Shown here one piece after another: positions 9,412 to 18,154 of a stretch of 47,772 nucleotides of DNA (position 1 is its first letter; every line of letters starts with the position of its first letter). Location: the NCBI RefSeq assembly GCF_920984675.1, contig NZ_CAKLBV010000033.1, positions 1 to 47,772 on the forward strand. Reading direction: 5' to 3'. This DNA is from Methylobacterium sp. Leaf118. Lineage in GTDB: Bacteria > Pseudomonadota > Alphaproteobacteria > Rhizobiales > Beijerinckiaceae. The position numbers were made by a program, and so were the translations under genes. Below the pieces are notes generated by a model, which saw nothing but the letters and a program-made list of their open reading frames with translations, was not told where the DNA came from and did not search any database.

Positions 9412-12087
9412 TTAGGCCGCCGCCAGTGCCTCGGTGATGGCCGTCAGCGCGGCCTCCGCCCCGGCGCCGTCCGGGCCGCCGGCCTGGGCCATGTCGCGCC
9501 GTCCCCCGCCGCCCTTGCCGCCGAGATGGCCCGCCCCGGCCCGCACGAGGCCGACCGCGTCGTAGCGCCCGATCAGGTCCTCGGTGACGCCGACCACGAG
9601 CCCGGCCTTGCCGTCGGGGGCGAGGCCGACGATGGCGACGATGCCCGAGCCGATCCGGCTCTTGCCCTCGTCGACGAGCCCCTTGAGGTCGCGCATCTCG
9701 ACGCCTTCGACCACCCGGGCCATCAGCTTGACGCCGGCGACCTCGCGGGTCTCGTCGCCCCCGCCCGCGCCGCCGCCCATGGCGAGCTTTTTGCGCGCGT
9801 CGGCCAAGTCCTTCTCGAGCCGGCGGCGCTCCTCGATGAGGGTCGCGAGCCGGTCGGGCAGGTCGGCCACGGGCGCCTTGAGCAGCCCCGCGAGCCCGGA
9901 CAACGTGCGGCTCTCGGCCTGCCGGTGGCGGCGGGCCGCGCTGCCGGTCATCGCCTCGATGCGGCGCACGCCGGCGCCGACCGCGCTCTCGCCGAGCACG
10001 GTGATCTGGCCGATCTCACCGAGCTGCGACACGTGGGTTCCGCCGCACAGCTCGATCGAGAAGTTCGGCAGGCGCCCCTCGACCTCGCGTCCCTCGTCGT
10101 CGACCGGACGGCCCATGGAGACGACGCGCACCTCGTCGCCGTACTTCTCGCCGAACAGGGCGCGGGCGCCGGATTCGATGGCCTCGTCCACCGCCATCAG
10201 CTTGGTGACGACCGGACCGTTCTGGAGCAGCACCGCGTTGGCGATCTCCTCCACGCGGGTGAGCTCGGCCTCGTCGATGGGCTTGGGATGGCTGATGTCG
10301 AAGCGCAGGCGCTCGGGGGCGACGAGGGAGCCCTTCTGGGCGACGTGGTCGCCCAGCACCTGGCGCAGGGCCTCGTGCAGGAGGTGTGTCGCGGAGTGGT
10401 TGGCGCGGATCGCGGCCCGGCGGGCGTGATCGACCCGCAGCTCCACGGCGCCCCCGACCGCGAGCGTCCCCTCCTCCACGGTGACGTGGTGCACGAACAG
10501 GTCGCCGAGCTTTTTCTCGGTCCCGGTCACCCGCGCCGTGAGGCCGGGGCCGGTGATCGTGCCGATGTCGCCGACCTGACCGCCGGACTCGCCGTAGAAC
10601 GGCGTCTGGTTGACGACCACGAGGCCGCTCTCGCCGGCCTTCAAGGCCGCGACCTCGGCGCCCTCGCGCAGGGTGGCGCCGACCACGGCTTCCGCCGCCT
10701 CGGAATCGTAGCCTAGGAATTCGGTCGCGCCGGTGCGCTCGCGGATGCCGAACCAGACCGTCTCGGTCGCGGCCTCGCCGGAGCCCTGCCACGCGGCGCG
10801 GGCCGCCTGCTTCTGGCGCTGCATGGCGGCGGAGAACGCCTCCGTGTCGACGCCGATGCCGCGGGACTTCAGGGCGTCCTGCGTGAGATCGAGGGGAAAG
10901 CCGTAGGTGTCGTAGAGGGTGAAGGCGGTCTCGCCCGAGAGGTTCTGCCCGGCCCGGAGATCGCGGCTCTCGGCGTCGAGAATCGACAGGCCCCGCTCCA
11001 GCGTGCGGCGGAAGCGTCCCTCCTCCAGCCGCAGGGTCTCGGAGATCAGCGCCTCGCTGCGGGTGAGTTCCGGGAAGGCCTGGCCCATCTCGCGCATCAG
11101 CGCGGGGACGAGGCGGTACATCACCGGCTCGCGGGCGCCGAGCAGTTCGAGATGGCGCATGGCCCGGCGCATGATCCGGCGCAACACGTAGCCGCGACCC
11201 TCGTTCGAGGGCAGCACGCCGTCGGCGATGAGGAAGGCGGTCGAGCGCAGGTGGTCGGCGATGACCCGGTAGGAGGCCCGGGTCGCCGGCTCGGGCGCCT
11301 TCGACACGGCATGCGCCACCGCGTCGATCAGGGCGCGGAACAGGTCGGTGTCGTAGTTCGAGTGGACGCCCTGGAGGATCGCGGCCATGCGCTCCAGGCC
11401 CATGCCGGTGTCGATCGAGGGCCGCGGCAGCGGATGGCGCGCGCCCGGCTCGACCTGCTCGTATTGCATGAACACGAGGTTCCAGAATTCGAGGAAGCGG
11501 TCGCCGTCCTCGTCCGGGGAGCCGGGGGGGCCGCCGGAGAGCGCCGGGCCCTGGTCGATGAAGATCTCCGAGCACGGCCCGCAGGGGCCGGTGTCGCCCA
11601 TCTGCCAGAAATTGTCCGAGGTGCCGATCCGGATGATCTTGTGGTCGTCGAACCCGGCGATCTTCTTCCAAAGTCCGGCCGCCTCCTCGTCATCCGCATA
11701 GACGGTGACCAGAAGTCGCTCGGGCGACAGCCCGAATTCCTTGGTGATCAGCGTCCAGGCCAGTTCGATCGCGTCGGCCTTGAAATAATCGCCGAACGAG
11801 AAATTGCCGAGCATCTCGAAGAAGGTGTGGTGGCGCGCGGTGTAGCCGACGTTGTCGAGGTCGTTGTGCTTGCCGCCGGCGCGGACGCACTTCTGCGACG
11901 AGGTCGCCTTGACGTAGGGACGCTTCTCGACCCCCGTGAAGACGTTCTTGAACTGCACCATGCCGGCGTTCGTGAACATCAATGTCGGGTCGTTCTTCGG
12001 CACCAGCGAGGAGGACGGCACCACCGTGTGCCCGGCATCCCGGAAGTAGTCCAGGAAGGTCGATCGGATCTCGTTGACGCCGCTCAT
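9412..12087 (-). CDS. alaS: Alanyl-tRNA synthetase
   Basis: 891 residues, standard for bacterial AlaS. The N-terminal class II catalytic core begins [25 protein letters not shown] and includes the [20 protein letters not shown] block. The editing domain carries the zinc-site [11 protein letters not shown] with a later CGGTH. The C-terminal C-Ala region ends with a Gly-rich segment ([16 protein letters not shown]), the usual tail motif. It charges tRNA-Ala and clears misacylated Ser and Gly. In many alphaproteobacteria alaS lies next to recA; here about 2.1 kb carrying a WYL regulator, a GST and a small protein separates them. Start ATG at 12087 is family-consistent although the ribosome site is weak. 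Confidence 0.97.
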   Translation of the reverse strand: MSGVNEIRSTFLDYFRDAGHTVVPSSSLVPKNDPTLMFTNAGMVQFKNVFTGVEKRPYVKATSSQKCVRAGGKHNDLDNVGYTARHHTFFEMLGNFSFGDYFKADAIELAWTLITKEFGLSPERLLVTVYADDEEAAGLWKKIAGFDDHKIIRIGTSDNFWQMGDTGPCGPCSEIFIDQGPALSGGPPGSPDEDGDRFLEFWNLVFMQYEQVEPGARHPLPRPSIDTGMGLERMAAILQGVHSNYDTDLFRALIDAVAHAVSKAPEPATRASYRVIADHLRSTAFLIADGVLPSNEGRGYVLRRIMRRAMRHLELLGAREPVMYRLVPALMREMGQAFPELTRSEALISETLRLEEGRFRRTLERGLSILDAESRDLRAGQNLSGETAFTLYDTYGFPLDLTQDALKSRGIGVDTEAFSAAMQRQKQAARAAWQGSGEAATETVWFGIRERTGATEFLGYDSEAAEAVVGATLREGAEVAALKAGESGLVVVNQTPFYGESGGQVGDIGTITGPGLTARVTGTEKKLGDLFVHHVTVEEGTLAVGGAVELRVDHARRAAIRANHSATHLLHEALRQVLGDHVAQKGSLVAPERLRFDISHPKPIDEAELTRVEEIANAVLLQNGPVVTKLMAVDEAIESGARALFGEKYGDEVRVVSMGRPVDDEGREVEGRLPNFSIELCGGTHVSQLGEIGQITVLGESAVGAGVRRIEAMTGSAARRHRQAESRTLSGLAGLLKAPVADLPDRLATLIEERRRLEKDLADARKKLAMGGGAGGGDETREVAGVKLMARVVEGVEMRDLKGLVDEGKSRIGSGIVAIVGLAPDGKAGLVVGVTEDLIGRYDAVGLVRAGAGHLGGKGGGGRRDMAQAGGPDGAGAEAALTAITEALAAA

Positions 12088-12193
12088 CGGATAGGCTCGA
12101 AAATCAAGTCGCGTCGGGGACCGGCTGAGGGCAGCACGGCGGGAAGTCTCGCGCCCTCATACGGGCCGGAGCTGTGCGAGTCACGTCGGCTCG

Positions 12194-12877
12194 TCACCCG
12201 GCCTGAAGCGCGGCGAGATAGCTGCGCAGAAGCGTCACCCGGCGCGGCCGGAAGCTCGTGCCCGCCAAGCGCACCTCCTGGATCCGGTCCAACCGGAACT
12301 TGCGGAAGGCCGCGCGCAGGCAGCACCAGGCCAGGAGGGTCATCTTGCGATCGAGATAGACGATCGAGAGCGGCAGGACCTCCCGCTCGGTGACCGCGCC
12401 GTCCCCGTCCGCGTAGCGCAGGATCAGGGATTCCTCGCGCCAGCACCCGGCCCGGATCGTCTCCATCCCGGGGATCGTCGGGAAGCGGGCCTCGAACCGG
12501 CGCACCTGGGAGACCGCGTGCAGCAGGTGCGGCTCGAGCCGGTCCGGCAGGGTCGCGGCCACCTTGGCGAGGACGGAGGCCGCGGCTGCGGCGAGCGCCG
12601 GATCGCCCATCTGGCGCACCTCGGACAGGCCGAGCACCAGCGCCTCGATCTCGATCCGATCGAAGGTCTGCGGCGGCAATGCCGGGTCCTCGATCAGCCG
12701 GTAGCCGTAGCCGCGCTCGCCCTCGATCCGGGCCCCGGCCGCCCGCAGGCTGTCGATGTCGCGATAGAGCGAACGCAGCGACACGCCGGTCTCCTCGGCG
12801 AGCCGCGCCGCGGTGACGGGGGCCGGGAGGACGCGCATGGCATGGAGCAGCCGGTAGAGCCGGTCGGTTCGGGCCAT
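12194..12877 (-). CDS. YafY-type HTH/WYL-domain transcriptional regulator
   Basis: 227 residues. The N-terminal winged helix (RTDRLYRLLHAMRVL... VTAARLAEETGVSLRSLYRDIDSLRAAGARIEGERGYGYRL, about 1-62) is the DeoR/YafY type. The C-terminal half contains a WYL-like segment (LPLSIVYLDRKMTLLAWCCLRAAFRKFRLDRIQEV, about 165-205). Proteins of this kind bind small ligands or nucleic acids and regulate adjacent genes. It is divergent from the GST gene with 74 bp between starts, so control of that GST, and of itself, is the obvious guess. No clear operator palindrome was found in the gap. Confidence 0.85.
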   Translation of the reverse strand: MARTDRLYRLLHAMRVLPAPVTAARLAEETGVSLRSLYRDIDSLRAAGARIEGERGYGYRLIEDPALPPQTFDRIEIEALVLGLSEVRQMGDPALAAAAASVLAKVAATLPDRLEPHLLHAVSQVRRFEARFPTIPGMETIRAGCWREESLILRYADGDGAVTEREVLPLSIVYLDRKMTLLAWCCLRAAFRKFRLDRIQEVRLAGTSFRPRRVTLLRSYLAALQAG

Positions 12878-12951
12878 CGGGCAACTGACGGAAACTGGCA
12901 GGAGGGCCGGGGTACAACGGCCCCCGTCACCGCGCCAGCCGGAGCCTCCCG

Positions 12952-13587
12952 ATGATCACCCTGTACCACGCGCCCCAGAGCCGCTCGACGCGCATCCTCG
13001 CCCTCCTCCACGAACTCGATGCCCTCGATGCGGTCGCCATCGAGGTCGTGACCATCCCGCGCATGGACGGCTCGGGCGCCCGCGACCCGCGCAACCCCCA
13101 TCCGGAGGGCAAGGTGCCGCTGCTCGACCATGACGGGGTGCTGGTGCGGGAATCGAGCGCGATCATCCAGCATCTCGCCGAGCTGTTCCCGCAGGCCGGG
13201 CTGAGCGTTCCCGCCGGCGATCCGCGGCGGGGCGCCTATCTCGGCTGGCTCGCGTGGTCCGCGGGCGTGGTCGAGCCGGTCCTGACGCTGCAGGCGCTGG
13301 GGATCGAACATCCGGGCCTCGCCCGGACCTTTCGCAGCGCGGAGGCGGTGCAGGACCGTCTCGCCGCGGCGCTGGAGACCACGCCCTACCTGCTCGGCGA
13401 GCGCTACACGGCGGCCGACCTGCTGCTGCACTCGCCCTATGCTTGGTTCGGCAAGCCCGGCATGCCGGTGATCGACGCCTGGGTCGCGCGCTGCATGGAC
13501 CGGCCCGGGGCCCGCTTCGCGGCGACCTTCGATGCGCGGCACGCGGCTCAAGGGTCGCGCCGGGAAGGGGCGCCGGCTCTGGAATGA
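12952..13587 (+). CDS. Glutathione S-transferase family protein
   Basis: 211 residues. The N-terminal thioredoxin-like domain starts MITLYHAPQSRSTRILALLHEL, with the conserved cis-Pro/ES motif seen as GKVPLLDHDGVLVRESSAIIQHLAELFP (about 47-74). The C-terminal helical domain contains LLGERYTAADLLLHSPYAW, the N-capping/hydrophobic staple region of GSTs. A likely catalytic Ser sits in QSRST near residue 10-12. Its substrate cannot be read from sequence. It is divergent from the WYL regulator and convergent with the small gene at 13599-13817. The last 15 residues are polar and not conserved. Confidence 0.88.
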   Translation: MITLYHAPQSRSTRILALLHELDALDAVAIEVVTIPRMDGSGARDPRNPHPEGKVPLLDHDGVLVRESSAIIQHLAELFPQAGLSVPAGDPRRGAYLGWLAWSAGVVEPVLTLQALGIEHPGLARTFRSAEAVQDRLAAALETTPYLLGERYTAADLLLHSPYAWFGKPGMPVIDAWVARCMDRPGARFAATFDARHAAQGSRREGAPALE

Positions 13588-13598
13588 GCCGGCGCCCG

Positions 13599-13817
13599 TC
13601 ACAGGGTCGGGCTGACCGCCCGCCCCTGCATCGTCAGCCGGTAGTGGTCGGCATTCGCGGAGGAGCGCACCGCGAGGCCGCGGCGGACGAGGGCGTTGAG
13701 GGTGGTACGGCACGGACCTCGTTCGACCACCGCGATCCAGCGATGCTCGTCCCGGTCCGCGAGCCATTGCAAGGCCCGCATCTGCCTCTGATTCAGGGTG
13801 GAAATCGACAAACGCAT
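13599..13817 (-). CDS. Small winged-helix-like hypothetical protein
   Basis: 72 residues from ATG at 13817. The sequence (LNQRQMRALQWLADRDEHRWIAVVERGPCRTTLNALVRRGLAVRSSANADHYRLTMQGRAV) looks like a compact winged helix: helix, recognition-like helix TTLNALVRRGLA, and a hairpin ending YRLTMQGRA. I do not recognise a named family. A terminator-like hairpin (13836-13857) sits only 18 bp before the start and a doubled palindrome lies further upstream, so attenuation or autoregulation is possible. An in-frame extension to 13883 would read through the hairpin and is less likely. Confidence 0.6.
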   Translation of the reverse strand: MRLSISTLNQRQMRALQWLADRDEHRWIAVVERGPCRTTLNALVRRGLAVRSSANADHYRLTMQGRAVSPTL

Positions 13818-13835
13818 CCCATGTCGCGCAGAAAG

Positions 13836-13857
13836 GGCCCGTCCCTCAGGACGGGCC
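13836..13857 (-). terminator. Terminator-like hairpin ahead of the small wHTH gene
   Basis: GGCCCGTCC (13836-13844), loop CTCA, GGACGGGCC (13849-13857): a perfect 9 bp stem. Read leftward, the stem is followed by a CTTTC tract. It lies directly before the start codon at 13817 and after the recA terminator, so it either ends a short leftward RNA or attenuates the small gene. Confidence 0.5.
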
Positions 13858-13871
13858 AAGTCGTTTCTGGA

Positions 13872-13894
13872 GTAGCTACGCATTCGGTAGCTAC
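13872..13894. promoter_or_regulatory. Doubled palindrome GTAGCTAC, operator candidate
   Basis: The 8 bp palindrome GTAGCTAC occurs at 13872-13879 and again at 13887-13894, 15 bp apart centre to centre. It lies 55-77 bp upstream of the small winged-helix gene, suggesting a dimer-of-dimers operator, possibly for that protein. Confidence 0.4.
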
Positions 13895-14131
13895 CATGAT
13901 GGACGTGAAAGGTAGAGGCTTAATCCACGAACAGCCGATGTGCGGGGATCAATTTGCCAAAGTACGAAAGGACTGAAGGCGGTTTGGCGCTTTAATCCGC
14001 GTATACATTATGCAAGGGCGATTGTGGGTGCGATGATGTGCGCGATCGCAAGCCGCGATCCGACCGGCGTGGGGCGGGCCACGGGGCGGGCGGCGCGGCT
14101 CTCCGAGTCGGCGCGCCCCCGGAACGAGAAA
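13895..14131. other. AT-richer intergenic region, candidate small RNA locus
   Basis: No convincing coding frame. The stretch is visibly lower in GC than the neighbours. It is bounded by the recA terminator (14132-14158) on one side and a leftward terminator-like hairpin (13836-13857) on the other. It contains a GCCAAA/TTTGGC inverted repeat (near 13954 and 13983). See findings. Confidence 0.35.
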
Positions 14132-14158
14132 GGGCGGGAGGATGTGATCCTCCCGCCC
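14132..14158 (-). terminator. recA intrinsic terminator
   Basis: GGGCGGGAGGAT (14132-14143), loop GTG, ATCCTCCCGCCC (14147-14158): a perfect 12 bp stem followed, on the leftward strand, by TTTCTCG. It starts 31 bp beyond the recA stop. Confidence 0.75.
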
Positions 14159-14189
14159 CGGGTCGCGTCGTGATCGTTCGCTGAGGCCG

Positions 14190-15290
<1,101 letters not shown>

Positions 15291-15353
15291 CGCGTGCGGC
15301 TCCTTATGCATGGGAGGGGCGCGAGGCTCAATGCGCCCGGGCCGACGCATTTT

Positions 15354-15368
15354 GTACCTGTTTTGTTC
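15354..15368. promoter_or_regulatory. LexA (SOS) box upstream of recA
   Basis: GTAC-CTGTTTT-GTTC, one mismatch from the alphaproteobacterial LexA consensus GTTC-N7-GTTC. It lies 64 bp before the recA start. An additional GTTC at 15371-15374 follows with short spacing. Confidence 0.6.
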
Positions 15369-15575
15369 TTGTTCCGCAAGAGAGCCGACGGGTCGGTGGT
15401 GCCCTTCCATGTCGGGGAGGTCCCGCCCCCTCCCGGGCTTCCGCAAACGCGGTGCAAGCGGCGCACAAGACGCGGCATCAGCCGCCGCGACGCGGTTCGG
15501 GGCCAATTCCGGCCGAGAGGGCAGCGATGGGCGTGGGCCGGCGCCCAGGCGCCGGCCGGCGATCCCAAAAAAACG

Positions 15576-16286
15576 CTACCGGGCGCTCTGCCAGAGGCTG
15601 ATCACCCGGTGGCCGGTCTCGGCGCGGGCCTGCTGGATCTCCGGGGCGTCGGGGGCCTCCTTCGGGGCGAGGCGGCGCGCCTTGGCCAAAACCCTGCGGG
15701 CCTCGTCGGCCGGCAGGGCGCCCTGGGGCACCATCATGGCCAGAAGCAACTTGCGGGTCTTGCCGTCGACGGAACGGGAGCGCTTGGCGTCCTCGAAATC
15801 GGTCATCCGGTGGCGGGCCGCCTTGGCCCCCCGCCCGCGATCCCCGTTGCCGAGGAACACTTTGGGGCCGCCGGGCATCACCACGATGTCGCCGGGACGC
15901 AGGGTGTCGTCGCGCAAGAGGGCCGCCGTCGGGTTGGCCGCGATGGCCTTCTGGTCGACCGGCTGCTTGCCGCTGATGCCCGAGACGTCCTCGGCCTTCG
16001 GCAGGGCGGCGTAGCGCACCTTGGGGCGCTGACGCTCCGTCGTGCGGCCCTGGCCATGGCGGCGCCAGCGGTAGCGCTCGTTCACCTCGCCGCCGCCGTA
16101 GACGGCCGGTCCGGGTTGCGCGGCGGGAGCAGGAGCAGCCTGGGGCGCGCCGCCGAAGAGCTGCTGGAACAGGCCGCCGAGGCCCGCTTCCTGGGCGTGG
16201 ACGCCCGCGACGGTGGAGAGAACGAGGACGGACGAGGCGAGGACGAGCGCGAGGCGACGTCCGGAGCGGGGCGGGGTCGACGGCAT
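15576..16286 (-). CDS. Secreted hypothetical protein
   Basis: 236 residues from ATG at 16286, preceded by AGGAG at a 7 nt spacing. The N-terminus is a clear signal peptide (basic PRSGRR, hydrophobic LALVLASSVLVLSTVAG, cleavage after VHA). A Pro/Ala-rich segment follows, then a basic domain with LRPGDIVVMPGGPKVFLG and a C-terminal helical, charged region. I do not recognise a named family; similar-looking secreted proteins are common in Hyphomicrobiales. It lies upstream of recA on the same strand, but the 285 bp gap and the recA SOS box argue for separate transcription. Confidence 0.72.
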   Translation of the reverse strand: MPSTPPRSGRRLALVLASSVLVLSTVAGVHAQEAGLGGLFQQLFGGAPQAAPAPAAQPGPAVYGGGEVNERYRWRRHGQGRTTERQRPKVRYAALPKAEDVSGISGKQPVDQKAIAANPTAALLRDDTLRPGDIVVMPGGPKVFLGNGDRGRGAKAARHRMTDFEDAKRSRSVDGKTRKLLLAMMVPQGALPADEARRVLAKARRLAPKEAPDAPEIQQARAETGHRVISLWQSAR

Positions 16287-16677
16287 CGACGGCTCCTGAG
16301 GCGAGTGGTCGCGTTCGACCGATGCGCCTTCAACAAGAGGCCGAGCTGTGCGGTTCCGGCAGGAGCGTGACGAAATTGTGAATTTTTTGTGGCTGAAGGT
16401 TTTCCGGGATCGCGACGGCCCATCCGGTAAGAAAATCGGGGGCCGGGGCCCGTCATGGCCGCGACGCGCCGGGGCCCAGATGGGTGCCGGGCCGCGGATG
16501 TCCTTCACCAGAATGGTCCCGACCGGGGAGGCTCCCGGCGAAGAAGGCACTCGGCACACAATGTCCCGGCCCGAGACTGTCTTCGGCCGAACGGCTCACG
16601 GTGCTGTGAACCCGGATCGGCGCTGGCCGGTTGCCATCCCTGCCGCCTTCGCCCCTGGCGGCCGGAGCCGATCGTCC

Positions 16678-17883
16678 ATGCCTTCTCCCGACCGAGCTGT
16701 TCCCGTGCCGCTGCCCATGCCCCTGCCCGAGCAGCGCCACTCCACCCTGTGGACGATGGCCATGGCCGCTGCCCTGCTCGGCCTCGTCGCCCTGCCGCGC
16801 CGGGGAGCGCCGGGGCCGGGAGGCGCGGGCCAAGGCGCGCGTGAACCAGGCGCGCGCCCGGCAGAGGCGGGTCAGTGGGACGCCGCCCGGCGGGAATCCC
16901 CCTCGCACGAGGGGGCGGAGGCCCATCGGGTCGCGCAGCGCGAGGCGCATCGCGGCCGCGCCGCCGAGAGCCCGACCGAGATGCCGGCGGCGGGGTGGTG
17001 GGACATTCTCAAGCGCACCTACGGCGATCTCGGCGAGAACCGGCTGATGCTGGTCTCGGCGGGCGTGACCTTCTTCGTCCTGCTCGCGCTGTTCCCGGCA
17101 GTCGCCGCCCTGGTCTCGGTCTACGGGCTCATCGCCGACGTCGCGACCATCAACAGCCAGATCGAGGCCCTGCGCGGCCTCCTGCCTTCGGGGGGCGTCG
17201 ACATCCTCGCCGAGCAGGTCAAGCGCGTGACCGAGAAGGGGGACGCCGCGCTCGGGCTCACGGCCCTCATCGGCATCGCCCTCTCGGTCTGGAGCGCCAA
17301 TGGCGGCGTGAAGCACGTCTTCGACGCCTTGAACCTCGTCTACGGGGAGCGGGAGCGGCGCGGGTTCTTCACCCTGAACCTCGTCTCCCTCGCCTTCACC
17401 GCGGGCGCGTTGCTGTTCGTGGTGCTGGCGCTGACCGCGATCGTCGCGGTGCCGGTCGTCATGCAGACCATCGGGCTGGGGCCCGACGCGTGGTGGCTCG
17501 CGCTCCTGCGCTGGCCGGCCCTGTTCGCGGTGGTGATCCTGATGCTGGCCGTGCTCTATCGCTACGGCCCCAGCCGCGACGCGCCGCGCTGGCGCTGGGT
17601 GACGCCGGGCGGCATTCTGGCGGCCTTCCTGTGGCTCGCCGGCTCCGCCCTGTTCTCCTGGTACGTCGGGAATTTCGGCTCCTACGACAAGACCTACGGG
17701 TCGCTCGGCGCCGCGATCGGCTTCATGACCTGGATCTGGATCTCGACCACGATTGTGCTGCTGGGCGCCCAGCTCAATGCCGAGATCGAGCACCAGACCG
17801 CCAAGGATACCACCGTCGGGCCGCCGCAGCCCCTCGGCACCCGCGACGCCCGCATGGCCGACACGGTGGGCGCGGCAGCGTGA
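16678..17883 (+). CDS. YihY/BrkB family inner-membrane protein
   Basis: 401 residues from ATG at 16678 (other possible ATGs at 16720 and 16759; the start is uncertain). After an N-terminal hydrophobic patch and a long low-complexity Gly/Arg/Ala region (to about residue 100), the BrkB/YihY domain begins WWDILKRTYGDLGENRLMLVSAGVTFFVLLALFPAVAALVSVYGLI. It contains about six membrane spans with the conserved SANGGVKHVFDALNLVYGERERRGF and FGSYDKTYGSLGAAIGFMTWIWIS blocks. The family is widespread, once annotated as ribonuclease BN, and of unclear function; transport or envelope roles have been suggested. Standalone gene. Confidence 0.85.
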   Translation: MPSPDRAVPVPLPMPLPEQRHSTLWTMAMAAALLGLVALPRRGAPGPGGAGQGAREPGARPAEAGQWDAARRESPSHEGAEAHRVAQREAHRGRAAESPTEMPAAGWWDILKRTYGDLGENRLMLVSAGVTFFVLLALFPAVAALVSVYGLIADVATINSQIEALRGLLPSGGVDILAEQVKRVTEKGDAALGLTALIGIALSVWSANGGVKHVFDALNLVYGERERRGFFTLNLVSLAFTAGALLFVVLALTAIVAVPVVMQTIGLGPDAWWLALLRWPALFAVVILMLAVLYRYGPSRDAPRWRWVTPGGILAAFLWLAGSALFSWYVGNFGSYDKTYGSLGAAIGFMTWIWISTTIVLLGAQLNAEIEHQTAKDTTVGPPQPLGTRDARMADTVGAAA

Positions 17884-18002
17884 GACTGTCGGTTCGCATG
17901 CCGGCATCATCCTGCCCGTGTGCGAACCGACAAAGACCCGCGACGATGGATCGAAGCCGGCCGATGGAGAAATGATGCAGCAATCAACAGTGGCTTATAA
18001 AG

Positions 18003-18019
18003 TTTAGAATTATATCAAA
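18003..18019. promoter_or_regulatory. Irr/ICE-like iron control element
   Basis: TTTAGAATTATATCAAA. The left half is identical to the rhizobial Irr ICE half-site TTTAGAA; the right half matches at four of seven positions. It lies in an AT-rich island 136 bp ahead of the siderophore receptor start, a sensible place for iron control. Confidence 0.45.
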
Positions 18020-18154
18020 CAAAGATAAGACGATGCCGATATTGCTGGAAACGTCTTGACGCGAGAGCTTAACATTTATTAGCCAGGGGCTCTCTCGAAA
18101 GCCGGAACCGGCCCGCGTGCCGCGGCGGCGGGCCGGGATGACGGTTCGCCTTCC

